A DNA stretch of 64,000 bases from Crossaster papposus (lineage: Eukaryota; Echinodermata; Asteroidea; Velatida; Solasteridae). This document shows, piece after piece, positions 10,601-19,312 of the stretch. The DNA lies in the NCBI GenBank assembly GCA_037893245.1, contig JBAIAA010000904.1, positions 372,001-436,000 on the forward strand, in the 5' to 3' direction. Within the stretch, counting starts at the first letter, position 1; each line of letters begins with the position of its first letter. The position numbers were made by a program, and so were the translations under genes. The notes beneath the pieces are model-generated. The model worked only from the letters and a program-made list of their open reading frames with translations, did not search any database and was not told where the DNA came from.

Positions 10601-11407
10601 GTATACATTTTGCATCATAAATCTTTGCAAATATTTTCTGCAAAGTTTTGCTATTAGTGCTATTAGCCTACATTCGGGTCAAGTCAAGTCTTTAGATAAA
10701 GTCAAGTTATTTGCATGGAGTAACTTTAGAGCGTGCCGAGTAATTGACTTGAGTCATTACAACTTTAGGGCCAAGTCACACCAGGAATTTTCACAACCAA
10801 CTTACGCTATTGGATTCGGAACCATACGGGAACAAGTACATTTTGCTAACAGTTTGGCGGGTTGTTTCCTCAAATTTAAATACAAGCCAGCAAGCGTTTT
10901 ATTGAAAGTTGCCTTTTAAATTGTCTTGTGTAACATGCCCTCTCCCCCTCGCATGAATGTTCTTAATATCGCCAAATTTGAAAACATTTTGTTATCGCAT
11001 GTGTATGCCTGTGGAATGCATAGTAGTTTGAAACTAGACTACATCTGCTCTCAGATATTAAGTTCCTGTTCTTTGGTTCACAGGATGGGTGCGATGTTCA
11101 AGCTGCAGCAGCTGACAAAGACAGCAAATACACCCAGCCATATCTGCTGTCGGTGGGACCAGAGAAGCAGCCCAAGCAGTTCTTTCTCATTCTGGATAGA
11201 ATTGCTATTTCTGCTGGGATGAACCTGGTGCAAGCCCTAGACATGCTGTTCAAATCACATTATGTGTTCAATGTGGAGTACTCGCTTACACAGCTGCAAT
11301 TTTGGGATTTTTTTGCTGCGATGGTGTACAAAGTTATCAAGCCAGCAGAGGCAAAGCCTGCTATTCGTTCACTTGCAACAATGTTGAGTGGTATTGCTCT
11401 AAAGTAG
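1630..11407 (+). CDS. SAM-domain protein of the transposon (SAMD3-like), ten exons, 490 aa
   Basis: Exons read as 1630-1702, 6078-6211, 6642-6731, 7095-7234, 7463-7556, 8354-8527, 8760-8927, 9320-9470, 10200-10324 and 11084-11407. All borders are GT...AG and the phases join without a break, giving 490 codons plus TAG. Exons 1 and 2 together make one SAM domain (residues about 3-62; LRQFLSTKGIDE at the start, LTKDDLKEIGV near the end), typical of protein-protein or self-association. Residues about 100-180 include FNLRQALTENYP and YPTSMQKTALAKEIVQVFP; about 178-190 read EHFYDNGQGFIEYRLKTIR. From memory this resembles the SAMD3-like proteins abundant in fish and invertebrates, which have similar length. 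Intron 1 (1703-6077) contains the entire zinc-finger/Tnp2-like gene. Its position matches tnpA of En/Spm, so a role as accessory DNA- or transposase-binding factor is plausible but unproven. AATAAA polyadenylation words lie at 12059 and 12122. Confidence 0.82.
2030..2725. repeat. Array of CAACTCGTACGC-type words in intron 1, with inverted copies at the far end
   Basis: Between 2067 and 2220 the word CAACTCGTACG or a close variant recurs about eight times at irregular 15-25 base spacing. At 2678-2722 the inverted form (CGTACGAGTTG, ATACGAGTTG) appears three times. Short open frames across it on both strands arise from the repeat and are not genes. It may be the remains of a foldback insertion or a regulatory array. 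The stretch 2270-2670 between the arms is AT-rich and featureless. Confidence 0.6.
2903..2938 (+). repeat. Poly(G) tract
   Basis: About 36 bases of almost pure G, broken only by two A, upstream of the transposase-like gene in intron 1 of the SAM gene. It can form a G-quadruplex in principle and is also a place where assemblies are unreliable. Confidence 0.85.
3401..5953 (+). CDS. Putative CMC/EnSpm-type transposase, zinc finger + Tnp2/DUF4218-like, 850 aa
   Basis: One uninterrupted frame. Residues 5-27 and 37-60 form two C2H2 fingers (C5-x2-C8-x13-H22-x4-H27; C37-x4-C42-x12-H55-x4-H60), likely DNA binding. Residues about 65-110 are acidic. The core shows LYYDDVEVVNPIGSK (D302/D303) followed by YYSILNLP, resembling the D-GFNPFG...NLP pattern of Tnp2; NLDIMHDMLEGV (D483, D487), resembling Tnp2 LDVMH; and HHHMVHYPTCIKMAGPM followed by KYEMKH (E654), resembling the DUF4218 block (HLPxxxxxxGP...ERY). 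D302/303, D483 and E654 are therefore candidate catalytic DDE residues; this is pattern inference, not alignment. The gene lies wholly in intron 1 of the SAM gene, same strand. The ATG at 3401 precedes the first zinc finger by four residues; a spliced upstream leader is possible. No frameshift or stop is seen, so it may be functional. Confidence 0.8.
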   Translation: MGYKCYKCGRSVSDSSKGLALHLRLIHSYRFGERLICGQEGCMKMFTLMNSFLRHIKREHPRPVHIPVNVEEIHVEENVGDVGSDSSESDRDDENDIVDDRQVEIEYLENFDLDSLKTLAVSLIVQLKSSSSITFSAIQTVMNGSKLMFQDTMASLGHSVLNVLQAHGVDTNEADVRGLLEKFSSLANPFVGLETPRQQMNYLIEQLMLVSPVERALGTRIDRVMDRKSGQMVQKVVTETFQYIPVLEVLKLILSEEMTDLIDNERKSPEGYLAGFRDGEQYKQFGTFVEHPNALRLQLYYDDVEVVNPIGSKTGIHKLGLFYYSILNLPNHLNCSMNSIHLLAVCYASDLKRYGFEPILQPFVEEMKQLEGDDGVDLEMDGQQVRVRGTLVSFSADSLAAHDLLGFMSPSANSLCRLCKANRADTQVIFLEEDFEMRTIEEHDDCAEAVARRVNGDPATGIRKGCILNTLRNFHCVTNYNLDIMHDMLEGVCPYEVKLLLHQFVFVNNFISLPELNRRLKLFNYALTDRKNKPSALMSERLRNLADHKLGQKACQMWCLTRMLPLIVGDKIPQNNAYYDLLLLLLQCMDIIFSPQLSVGQTQFLKYLIQDHHEHFKILFPNERFINKHHHMVHYPTCIKMAGPMSTMQCLKYEMKHNFSKRMASVNCNFKNIAKSVACKHQVLQCAVWSGNGLRLDFECKGGCVTAVESVLGHEAIRENLQIQGDDVFVASQIRLYGTEYKPNLYLVTHMSEERGLEPQFSRICSILVCGQTPEDVHFVTIKTTVEGFFPHFHAYGIHEVEHPPTYEIVQLHNLVDHLPLSALRSYERGSTVYVCPRYSLMQPRYNNML
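7594..7868. repeat. Hairpin repeat with tRNA-like (Pol III box) sequences, in an intron of the SAM gene
   Basis: Bases 7594-7685 and 7738-7830 are inverted copies around a loop of about 50 bases. The right arm plus downstream sequence (7791-7866) looks like a tRNA gene: A box TAGCTCAGTTGGTAGAGCG and B box GTTCAAGCC, with GGCAA near the start able to pair with TTGCC near the end. The left arm holds the A-box half in reverse. The cloverleaf is imperfect, so this is a tRNA-derived SINE or foldback element rather than a working tRNA. It interrupts only intron sequence (7557-8353). Confidence 0.65.
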
Positions 11408-12224
11408 TTACTTGAGTAGGAACTAGAGTTGTGACAAGTTTCCAGAGACTACCTGACCAACAAAAGCGATTGTGCGGTCTCAGTGTGTTGTTGTTTTATA
11501 GTAACTAAATTCTTTATGCATTTTGTGCAGTGAAAAAAGCTTCAAAACAGTTAACTTCCAGTTTTTATATAGCAGTTAATTGCAGCACTGCTGGCGGGTT
11601 TGTACTTTGCATCATCATGACCTATACAAACTAAATCGTGAATTGGTTGTTAGGTTGATTATTTGGTGATCAGCCTGTTGCCTCTTGTTTGTTTGATTAA
11701 ACTCCCATTTGTTATATGGGTCATTTTGATGTACATTGTAGATTGTTGGTTTTTCTGTACATTTGGTTTCATTTTAGTTATTCGGGTATTGCCTGGGTCT
11801 TTATTGGTTTTTCTGCCCGATTGCCTTCTGTCCTATTAATGGGTCTTTAGTTTTCATGTAGTGTATTTGTTGTTTGTTCGTTTGGACTTTTCTTGTCTTG
11901 GCTGGTTGTGTGTTTGTGCAATAATGGCAATTTGATTGGGTGTTTTTACCGTGGCTCCCATGTTATTTGATTTGCCAACTTTTTTTTTTACTATGTGTGT
12001 CAAATTTGGAAGAGTACTTTACATTTTTAACTTTGTTTATGTGCAAATTCATTTTATGTAATAAAGGAATCTATTTGTTCTTTGTTAATAATACATGTAC
12101 ATTGTACATTCTTTATTCTGCAATAAACAAAACGTTTTTTCTTGAAATGTTGATTGTTGTGCATTTTCTCCCCACTATAGACATGTTGTTTGCAATTAAT
12201 CTTTACCATTAATAATCGCTCCAA
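11408..12224 (+). other. 3' untranslated region and spacer of the SAM-domain gene
   Basis: No coding frame is convincing. T-rich stretches and two AATAAA words (12059-12064 and 12122-12127) follow the stop codon by about 650-720 bases and are candidate polyadenylation signals for the SAM gene transcript. Confidence 0.5.
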
Positions 12225-12445
12225 ATTAAGAGTGAGCCAGCCGTTTCAATCGGATTTAGAGTGAAATTCAGTCAATCGAACAGAGCGAATTCCAATCTTA
12301 ACTAAGAGTGATTTTCTTCAATCTGAAATTAGAGTGATTTTCACTCCTAATCGTCTTGTCCCTAGTTCCAGTGGGTGAAAGAGTGGAAATTCACTCTTTA
12401 AGAGTGAATGTTCAATCGTTGGAATTAAGAGAGAGCTAGCTCGCA
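12225..12445. repeat. Right subterminal array of AGAGTGA/TCACTCT and TTCAATC motifs
   Basis: AGAGTGA occurs at about 12229, 12257, 12305, 12331 and 12402, with TCACTC at about 12340 and TCACTCTTTAAGAGTGA as a palindrome at about 12392-12408. CAATCG/CAATCT-type words separate them. No gene overlaps this stretch. It mirrors the left array in motif content but not in exact spacing. Confidence 0.6.
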
Positions 12446-12836
12446 AGTGTTTACGAACACCGCCATCGTTGACATATTTTATCGGGAGAAAGTTGAGTGA
12501 TTTTTACGAAGGCTTGTAGGAATTACACATGAAGATTTGAACTGTCTTGCTTGATTGGTTAGGGTCGCAGTTATTTTCGCTCGTTTTGCTGGGTATTTTC
12601 TTGAATGTTGACAATGTTATGGTCAAAACTAGTTGTGTTTAGCTGCTTAGTTTTGAGTTTTCAACCGCGGTGACTGGAGAAAGCCGCGACTCTATTGAAA
12701 CGTGTCGAACTCGGCCCTACATTATTTCGCACACATCTAATCCAGCTGATCTGAAAACCGTGGCTCGGTAAAACGCGGAACTCTGATAATTAAATGCCTT
12801 GCCGGTTGAATTTTGCCAAGAAAATAATCTGAGGAG
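12446..12836. other. Spacer between right subterminal array and right terminal repeat
   Basis: About 390 bases with no gene. It contains AACCGCGG..., TGAAAACCGTGGCTCGG-like words resembling each other at 12660 and 12757, but no clear array. Nothing else is seen. Confidence 0.5.
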
Positions 12837-13623
12837 TTATTTGGGGATATAAGACACTTGTCCCTGTTTAAATTACGATATTGCGATCACTTTGAAGGTT
12901 GGTTCTGCACCCGTAAACATGCCCCCTCCCCACAGCGTTGGACCATGCTTGAACCACAATGTGGCGATACCGCACAGACCAGCATGCCTGGGTTAATGCC
13001 GATTATGCGGCGATAAGAAACTGACCGAACACGCTGAAAACTGACGCCGAGTACCTGGCCGTACGTTCGAGCTCCGAGCAAAATGGGGCTCAGGCTGCCT
13101 GAAAAATGACGGATTTCCCATAACCTGTCGGCAAATTCACAAAGACCACGAAGAAAGGATTCTAATGGCCTTTCGCTGCTCGGGTCTAAAATCTTCGAGG
13201 GATAATATTTTCGCTGCAAAATTCAAACAACACGACAGATCTTCGGACGAAAGACGACGCTGAATATCTGCCATTTTGTCTTAAATGTCATGCTGCATCA
13301 AATTTGATGACGTCGGGTTTCAACCGCGTTGTGATTGGACACTTCACATCTTAGCCCCGCCTATACTTATCTGTATTCGCATACGAGGTCATGCGCCACA
13401 AATGTGGCGCAAAATATAGGAAAAACATAAGATTTCAAAAACCCAATGATCCAAGGCGAAAAAGTAGCCTCAGTAGATTTGCATAAATAGTGGCCGTATG
13501 AGGTCGCTGTTCGCGCTGTATCTTTGCATGGGGCGCAAGCTAGCAATGCGGGGCGCGCGCACAGTGTATTTCTGGACGGATAACGACGGACGGATAACGA
13601 CGAACTCGCCTTGACCAAGGCTA
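12837..13623 (-). repeat. Right 787-bp terminal inverted repeat
   Basis: Inverted partner of 277-1063. The outer end reads ...GACCAAGGCTA and is followed by ACATAAGCCCAGTAATT, which is block R found elsewhere as ACATAAACCCAGTAATT (32261, 45894, 56328). This places the right transposon border at about 13621-13623. Confidence 0.93.
12887..13274 (-). pseudogene. RecQ-type helicase N-terminal fragment inside the right terminal repeat
   Basis: Exact inverted twin of 626-1013: the ATG maps to 13274, with the same frame breaks, Walker A pattern (PTGYGKS) and stops. Identical decay in both arms shows the damage preceded, or was homogenised by, the process that keeps the two arms alike. Confidence 0.75.
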
Positions 13624-14375
13624 ACATAAGCCCAGTAATTAGAATTAACACAATGGTACTTAGCCTAAATTAATTTGTGAAAACGTAAATTCAAGTTTTC
13701 CTACATTGCTGCCCTTTCTGTTTAATGTGTTTTTCCATAATGAAAGGGGTGCACGTGTTTACGCGAGCGCGGCCGAAAATGTAACAATGATGTGTGGCTC
13801 TTCGTGAAAAAGAAAATACCCTTGACCTACTTTTACGCCTTTCTATGCAATACATTTTGTACACTACACGTTCAAGGGGCAGTAACGTTTGTCTCTTCGT
13901 GAAAATACAAAATGCAATTTTCGAGATGGCTGCATGCCCCTTGCACCAATAATGCAACTCAAATAATCAATACTGTTTTGCTAACAGAAGCACGCGAATT
14001 TCTTTTTACAGCGTTTTAAAGCAAAACAGTTAGAGAAAAAAAAAAAAAAAAAAAAAAAATGTCAAGTTTGACATGTGTGGCTCTTTGTAAATACAGTGTA
14101 TGTGGCTCTTAACATAAGTTAAGAGTTTCAGAGAACACTATTTTGTTCGATTTGAATAATTTCGATGCGATAAATATTGATGATTGGGCTTTATATTTGT
14201 GTGTGACAGATTTGTGTGTGCACGTGCGTACGTTAGTAAGGGATTCTCTTGGTTTCCGGTTTTCAGTTGACAATGACCAAACAATGTACAAATGTAGAAC
14301 GATATACAACAGTAAACTGAACTATTGGCATGTCATTGGTGATTAGAAACAGACATGACTGGTTACAATGTCACG
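13624..14375. repeat. Repeat block R, copy 1 (3' flank of TRIM units)
   Basis: Begins ACATAAGCCCAGTAATTAGAA and recurs at 32261-32930, 45894-46600 and 56328-57030, each time ending just downstream of a TRIM exon 2 (ACTGAACTATTGGCATGTCA). Recognisable sub-blocks include GGCGCACGTGTTTACG, AAGATGGCTGC and GACCAAACAATGTACAAATG. The open frame around 14143 recurs in copies at 46366 and 56793 but starts at TTG and is broken in other copies, so it is not taken as a gene. Confidence 0.8.
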
Positions 14376-14607
14376 TAACACCTGGTGATACATCTTGACT
14401 GAGTAGTAGTCAGCCACACCAGCTGCCCATCTGATGTGAATGTGATTATGTAGGGCCAGTGCAGACCCTGTGCAATGCACTTGAGAAAGCGACCTTGAGG
14501 GTCATAGTGGTGGATACGACCCGTGGTAAAATCATTATACATTGCAACATAGATAAATATACCTGAGCAACCAGTGCACACACCGCGGCAGCGCTGTACT
14601 GGTTGAC
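14376..14607 (-). pseudogene. TRIM-NHL exon 2 scrap (locus 0)
   Basis: Matches the last third of exon 2 of the TRIM-NHL genes (for example GIYVAMYN, HHYDPQG, FLKCIAQG). The normal stop is mutated, frames are disturbed near the end, and two small insertions break the NHL strand pattern. At 14607 the match ends abruptly after CTGGTTGAC and joins ATTTTCGCTTATTCTATTTAGCAC, which is block C sequence (compare 29459 and 44232). It is the leftover edge of an earlier duplicated unit. Confidence 0.85.
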
Positions 14608-15840
14608 ATTTTCGCTTATTCTATTTAGCACTTTCTGAATTCATAAAATTAAAAGGGAAACGAATCAGGCAAGATGCGAAGTAATTTGTTTAATTCTAGT
14701 CTAGTTAATTCAGTTTTAAATATCTGTCTTTAACCCAAAGAAGTAAAATATAAGTTAGCAATGCGGGAAAATTATACATGTGTGAAAGTCAAAATCAAAC
14801 AGTAAACTTTGGCAATATTTATCCCCGCTTTTTATCGCGTATACACATAGTTGTTATGCTAAAGGTGAATTCGAATAGCCAAACTGGCGCAACTGGAAGT
14901 TCGAGCGAATTCGGGCGATTCACAATGCAGTGCGCCACCAAGCGTTTGACTCAAAAGAGCCACTTTTAAACTTTACGGTCGACTTCTTCCGTATATCATA
15001 CTGTAGTTAAATATCTATTCTGCATTGTTCACGCGAGGTACAACACAGACATCAATGTATCCGGAAGCGTCGTTGGTTAAAACATTGTTATTTGCAGAAA
15101 AAAATTGGAACTTTAATCGTGCGCGTCAAAAAAAACGTAAAAACTGATGAGTTCATGCAAAATGAATACCGTTTTTCAAACTGATGCCGACTTTTCCCCA
15201 TGATGCACTGCGAGTATAGCAGGATTTGCGCCTCCAACGGCAGCTTCTAGGTATTGTGAATCGCTCGAATTTGAATGACCAAATGTGAAATGTTAATGTC
15301 TCATTCTTGAAATTGAATTGTTGCAAAATACTGTTGAATGCATCGAGATTGAAATTGAACAATATATTTAGTTAATTGAAATGTTGATCTAAAACGTGCA
15401 TCCAAATTCGTGCGAAAATGGGTGATTCGTCATCATTTGGCTGCCAAATCTATTAAACTGACCGGGAAAACCTATATTAAAAGTATAGTTTTAGATTAGC
15501 TATGTACATAGATGTTGCTATGACTAATACATTGTACTGCCATCAGCAAACATAATCAAAGAAAATGATTTTGACGATTTAAAAAAAAAAAAAATGTAAA
15601 TAGAGAACAAAAGAGGTCCAATTGTGGATCCTTGAGGGACAGCATATGGAATTTGTTTAGAGAGAGAACTCGTAAAGACAAATAATTATAATACCATGGT
15701 TAATAGTATCAAAGGCATTAGAAAGGTTAAACAAATATTTCAAGTGTACTAATAAAAGGGGTGAATTAATATTAGTAGTTACTTTAGATATTAGATATAT
15801 TACATTTATATTAAACAGTATAATATATTTTAAATAATGA
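14608..15840. repeat. Degenerate tail of block C plus spacer
   Basis: Pieces match block C of the other units: the GTAATTTGTTTAATTCTAG part (14682), TTTATCGCGTATACACATAG (14830), GCGCAACTGGAAGTTCGAGCG (14887), and GTGCGAAAATGGGTGATTCGTC followed by TTTGGCTGCCAAATCTATT (15411-15455). The latter region gives the empty-site sequence for the insertion at 30497-31171. No gene is seen. Confidence 0.65.
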
Positions 15841-16249
15841 CCTACTTTTACGCTATTCCATGCAATATATTTTGTACAAGATCAAGGGGCAGTAACGTTT
15901 GTCTACTCTCTTCGTGAAAATGCATTGTCAAGATGGCTGCCCCCTTGCACCATTAATGTAATCTATATGGATAATAGTGTTTTGCTTACAGAAGCATGTC
16001 AAAATGGTTAAGTACAGCGTTTTAAAGCAAAATAGTGAGAGGAAAAAATCAATGAAAATATCAATGATTGAGCTTTATATTTTGTGTGACGGTACAATGC
16101 ACGAGCGTTGGTAAGGGATTCTCTTGGTTTCCGGTTTCAGTTAGCAATGACCAAACAATGTACAAATGTAGAACGATATACAACAGTAAACTGAACTATT
16201 GTCATGTCATTGGTGATTAGAAACTGACATGACTGATTACAATGTCACG
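15841..16249. repeat. Second, truncated copy of block R before TRIM copy 1
   Basis: Starts in the middle of block R (GACCTACTTTTACGC at 15839) and runs to the TRIM exon 2 end with the usual CAATGACCAAACAATGTACA and ACTGAACTATTG words. It shows that block R occurs twice within 2.5 kb here, once before the exon scrap and once before the intact gene. Confidence 0.7.
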
Positions 16250-19086
16250 TCACACCTGGTGATACATCTTGACAGAGTTGTTGTCAGTCACTGCCAGCTG
16301 CCCATCTGATGTGAATGTGATTCCAAAGGGACAGTACAGACCCTGTGCAATGCACTTGAGAAAGCCACCTTGAGGGTCATAGTGGTGGATATGGCCCGTG
16401 TTATAACCATTATACATTGCAACATAGATACCTGAACTATCAGTGTACACACCGCGGCAGCGCTGTACTGGTTGACCATTGATGGTGGGTTTGATAGTGC
16501 ACCGTGTAGTACCATTAACATCAGCAACATTTACTGTCTGTGACTGTGAACTGATGACAATTCTATCATTGCTGTCTACAGCCAGATAGTAAGGTTTAAC
16601 CTTGACTGGTATGGTACGTAGGAGCTTACCATCAGTGGGCCTGTGTTCAGTCAACACCAGCCTCTTGACATCACCTACTACGATGGTACCATCATTCTTG
16701 ACAGCTACACTGTAGAGGTCCACTGCGGTCTTACCGACCTCACTCGGTGGCACTGTTGGGAACTCAAAGGCCAGCGTGTTGTCGCTGTTGAACACCTTCA
16801 CATGGGATTCGCCTCCCTCGACGACCACCAAACGATTGTTGGTGCGTGTAGCTGCGATGCGGTGTGGACCTGTAGGAGTCATGATGTCAAAACAAACAGA
16901 CAAGCATTAAGCATTTATTGCACAATCCGTTCAAAAAAGACATTCTTGAAAGAGTAAAAACTTTAGAAAAATGCCTGTCAAAAATACATTGTTCAGATTT
17001 GGTGTACATGCTTGAGAAATCACCACGTCTTATAATTCATCTTGATGGTGTTTATTTATGCCCCAGATTGTGGGGCATAACATGCTTCACCATGATTTAT
17101 CTTTCTGTGTAAATAATGTGCTATATAGAATTTTTTTAAATGCCTAAGAGTGATAAACATACACTGCAAAAACTGTGTTTAGCTCGTAAACACTTTTCTA
17201 AACACTTTTTTCTATCAGTTTGTAAACGTTTTTACATGCTAAACATGCCTGTTTAGCATTAAGGATGGAGTTTCAGTAATTGAACATCAATGTTTAGAAA
17301 TTGGATACGGGTATTAGCTGCAAAACATGTCAACTGTTTACTCGGTAAACACAGGTTTTGGAGTGTAAATCTGTGGATATCGTTGTTTACCGATGTTTTC
17401 TTTCATCAAATTCACAGTATTTATGTGTTTTTTTTCTCTGTAACTATCAGATGTATTTTGCTTGGAATTCTCATCTTTTGCAAAGAGCTTCAGGAATAAA
17501 GCAAATCAAATTACTGAGGTGAAATTTTCATTTTTGGTTTGTCCACTTTTGAAATGTTGTTTTCATGGAATATACATTGAAGTTGAAAAACATTCCCATG
17601 TCATGAATACCAACTTATTGAATACAGTAAATCATTATTTTGTTTTAAATTTTACAGTTTCAATGGAGTTTTATTTCCTTTTGTTTTTACCTTATTTGTT
17701 AAAAGTTTAAATACAGAGAATATTAGTGAAGAGCGAATGGAAATTGTTCAAGTGCATAATTTCGCAGATGGCATGTAATTTTAACTTACGTCCTTGCATC
17801 GGGATTGTGCTTTTCTGGTTGCCATCGATGCTGCAGATCACGACTCGTTTGTTGTTGTAGTCAGTCACTGCAATCTCATCAGGTTGACGAGCAGCAATGC
17901 CCCAAGCCCCTTTGAACTCTCCTGGACCGCTTCCCTTTCTACCAAACTCCCCACACAGCTCCCACTTGTCTTCCATCACCACCTCACCCAGATTGATGTC
18001 ACCAATCCCCCCACTCTGCTTGAACTTCAGAAATGCCAGCCTGTCATCAACTCTAGGAATAGCCTGACCGGCCAACCGTTTCAAGTCTTCGCTGATTGTA
18101 AGATACAGTGACAGGAAGTCACTATCCGATGCAGTCCTTGTCACCTCTCTAGCTGTATCTAGTGAAAACTGAAACCTCTCCATAGCCAAGCTCGCGGTTT
18201 TCTCACATTCTTCCAGTTTCTGCTCACGATCCGATTGAATGTTTTTGATGTCGTCAAGAATGCGATTTTCTTGGGCCGTGATCTCTGCTCGTATCTTAGC
18301 TGCTCTGTCTTGCACTTCTGTTGTGACCCTCCTGAGTGTGAGACTCAAATCTTCTTTCAGTCGTAAGACTTTTTCTTGTGATTCTTGGATTTGCTTCATT
18401 GAGTTTTCAAGTGGATGAAACAGTTCAGCCAACGATTGCTTGTAAGTGGATGCTGCCTCGTATCCCTCAATGTACGAGTGTTCTGGCATACGGTGGTTTA
18501 CGACCGTACAGTCTCGGCAGATGAGTATTTCACACGTGGTACAAAAGAACCTTGCTGCTTCGCCTGCATGGATCGGACATTTTGGATGTTGTTTCTGATG
18601 TTTCTTTGTCAGTGTAACCTTCCCCTCACGAATGTCCTTCAGTGGAGTCACCTTGTGGTTAGATGAGACAGCAAATCGAAGATGCATTTTACTACAGACC
18701 GAGCACAAATTCTGGTCGCAGTCCAGACATCTATGCGTTGCCTCATTGGCTTCCTCACAAATACCACACAAAATACTAGCATCACCCAAACACACTACCT
18801 TCTCCTGAAGTTCAATCTCCTCAACCAAACCGATTAGATGAAAGTTGGTTTTCAGACCCTGCACCCCCGCCTCTGTAAGCTTCGTCTCCTGTCGACACAC
18901 GGGGCAAGGAATCTCCGTACAGCCCTGGTGCTTCGTGCTGTGGTATTTTAGCAGACATTGCTCACAGAAACTGTGGAGGCATTCCAGTATCTTAGGCCGT
19001 TCGTATCTCCCTTGACAAATGCAGCATTCCAGATGCTGTCTGCTAATTGTCTCTAGAGCTAAGCTTATCGCAGGTCCGGTCGCCAT
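16250..19086 (-). CDS. TRIM-NHL protein, copy 1 (two coding exons, 638 aa)
   Basis: Minus strand: exon 1 is 19086-17790 (432 codons plus one base), intron 17789-16870 (GTAAGT...TACAG), exon 2 16869-16250. The split codon joins to Arg and the frame stays open. Domains: C3HC4 RING (C21, C24, C36, H38, C41, C44, C61, C64), B-box 1 from about C107, B-box 2 from about C170 to H203, coiled coil about 215-315, then NHL repeats from about 376 (FGRKGSGPGEF, IAVTDYNNKRVVI) through exon 2 to QLAVTDNNSVKMYHQV. RING/TRIM proteins are usually E3 ubiquitin ligases, cytoplasmic, with NHL propellers that bind RNA or protein; substrate here is unknown. Shorter than vertebrate TRIM2/3 because there is no filamin domain. 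A strong splice acceptor (TTTTTTCCAG) lies ten bases before the ATG, so a noncoding first exon is likely. Confidence 0.9.
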
Positions 19087-19096
19087 TTTGTTTTGT

Positions 19097-19312
19097 CTGG
19101 AAAAAAGAAAAAGAATGTGTTCATGAATGTATTTAATAATACAGTAGGTATCGACAGCCAGAGCTTTAGATGTGAATTTAAAAGAAGTGCCAAATCACCC
19201 TCTTACCAAAACTGCACATCCTCTTTAAACTATCAGTATCATCACTTTTTTTTCTCCCATTTGTCAATCCAATCCGTTATGGAAAATAATGGGAATTCAT
19301 AAGTAACTTACA
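19097..19312 (-). other. Probable intron in the 5' untranslated region of TRIM copy 1
   Basis: On the minus strand a GGAT|GTAAGTTAC donor (intron starting at 19311) and a pyrimidine tract ending in CAG just before ACAAAACAAAATGG bracket about 215 bases. Both signals are kept in copy 2 (donor about 37143, acceptor about 36942), while the DNA between varies in length. The acceptor is also kept in copy 3 (about 58669). Inferred from paralogue conservation; no transcript evidence. Confidence 0.45.

Larger units (their letters stand above)
277..13623 (+). mobile_element. 13.3-kb CMC/EnSpm-like DNA transposon with long terminal inverted repeats and two nested genes
   Basis: Seen: bases 277-1063 and 12837-13623 are inverted copies of each other, both 787 bp, with a constant mirror relation (positions sum to 13900), so no net indel separates them. 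Between them lie a 850-residue zinc-finger/Tnp2-like gene (3401-5953) and a ten-exon SAM-domain gene (1630-11407), both on the plus strand. Outer ends read TAGCCTTGGTCAAGG; a TA flanks both ends and may be a TA target duplication or part of the repeat. Known: CMC elements make 2-4 bp target duplications, and maize En/Spm has its transposase frames inside intron 1 of tnpA. Inferred: a complete and possibly recently active autonomous element. The right flank continues into repeat block R; the left flank does not match the other R copies, so the empty site is not directly confirmed. Confidence 0.85.

Noticed and set aside
14143..14346. Open frame (FDLNNFDAINIDDWALY...) recurring at 46366 and 56793 next to TRIM exon 2
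   Set aside because: It begins at TTG rather than ATG, lies in the duplicated noncoding block R, and is broken in the copies at 16060 and 32740. Similarity reflects recent duplication.
16643..16957. Plus-strand frames opposite TRIM exon 2 (also 34528, 34569, 47007, 57434)
   Set aside because: Antisense shadows of the conserved exon; their conservation follows the minus-strand gene.
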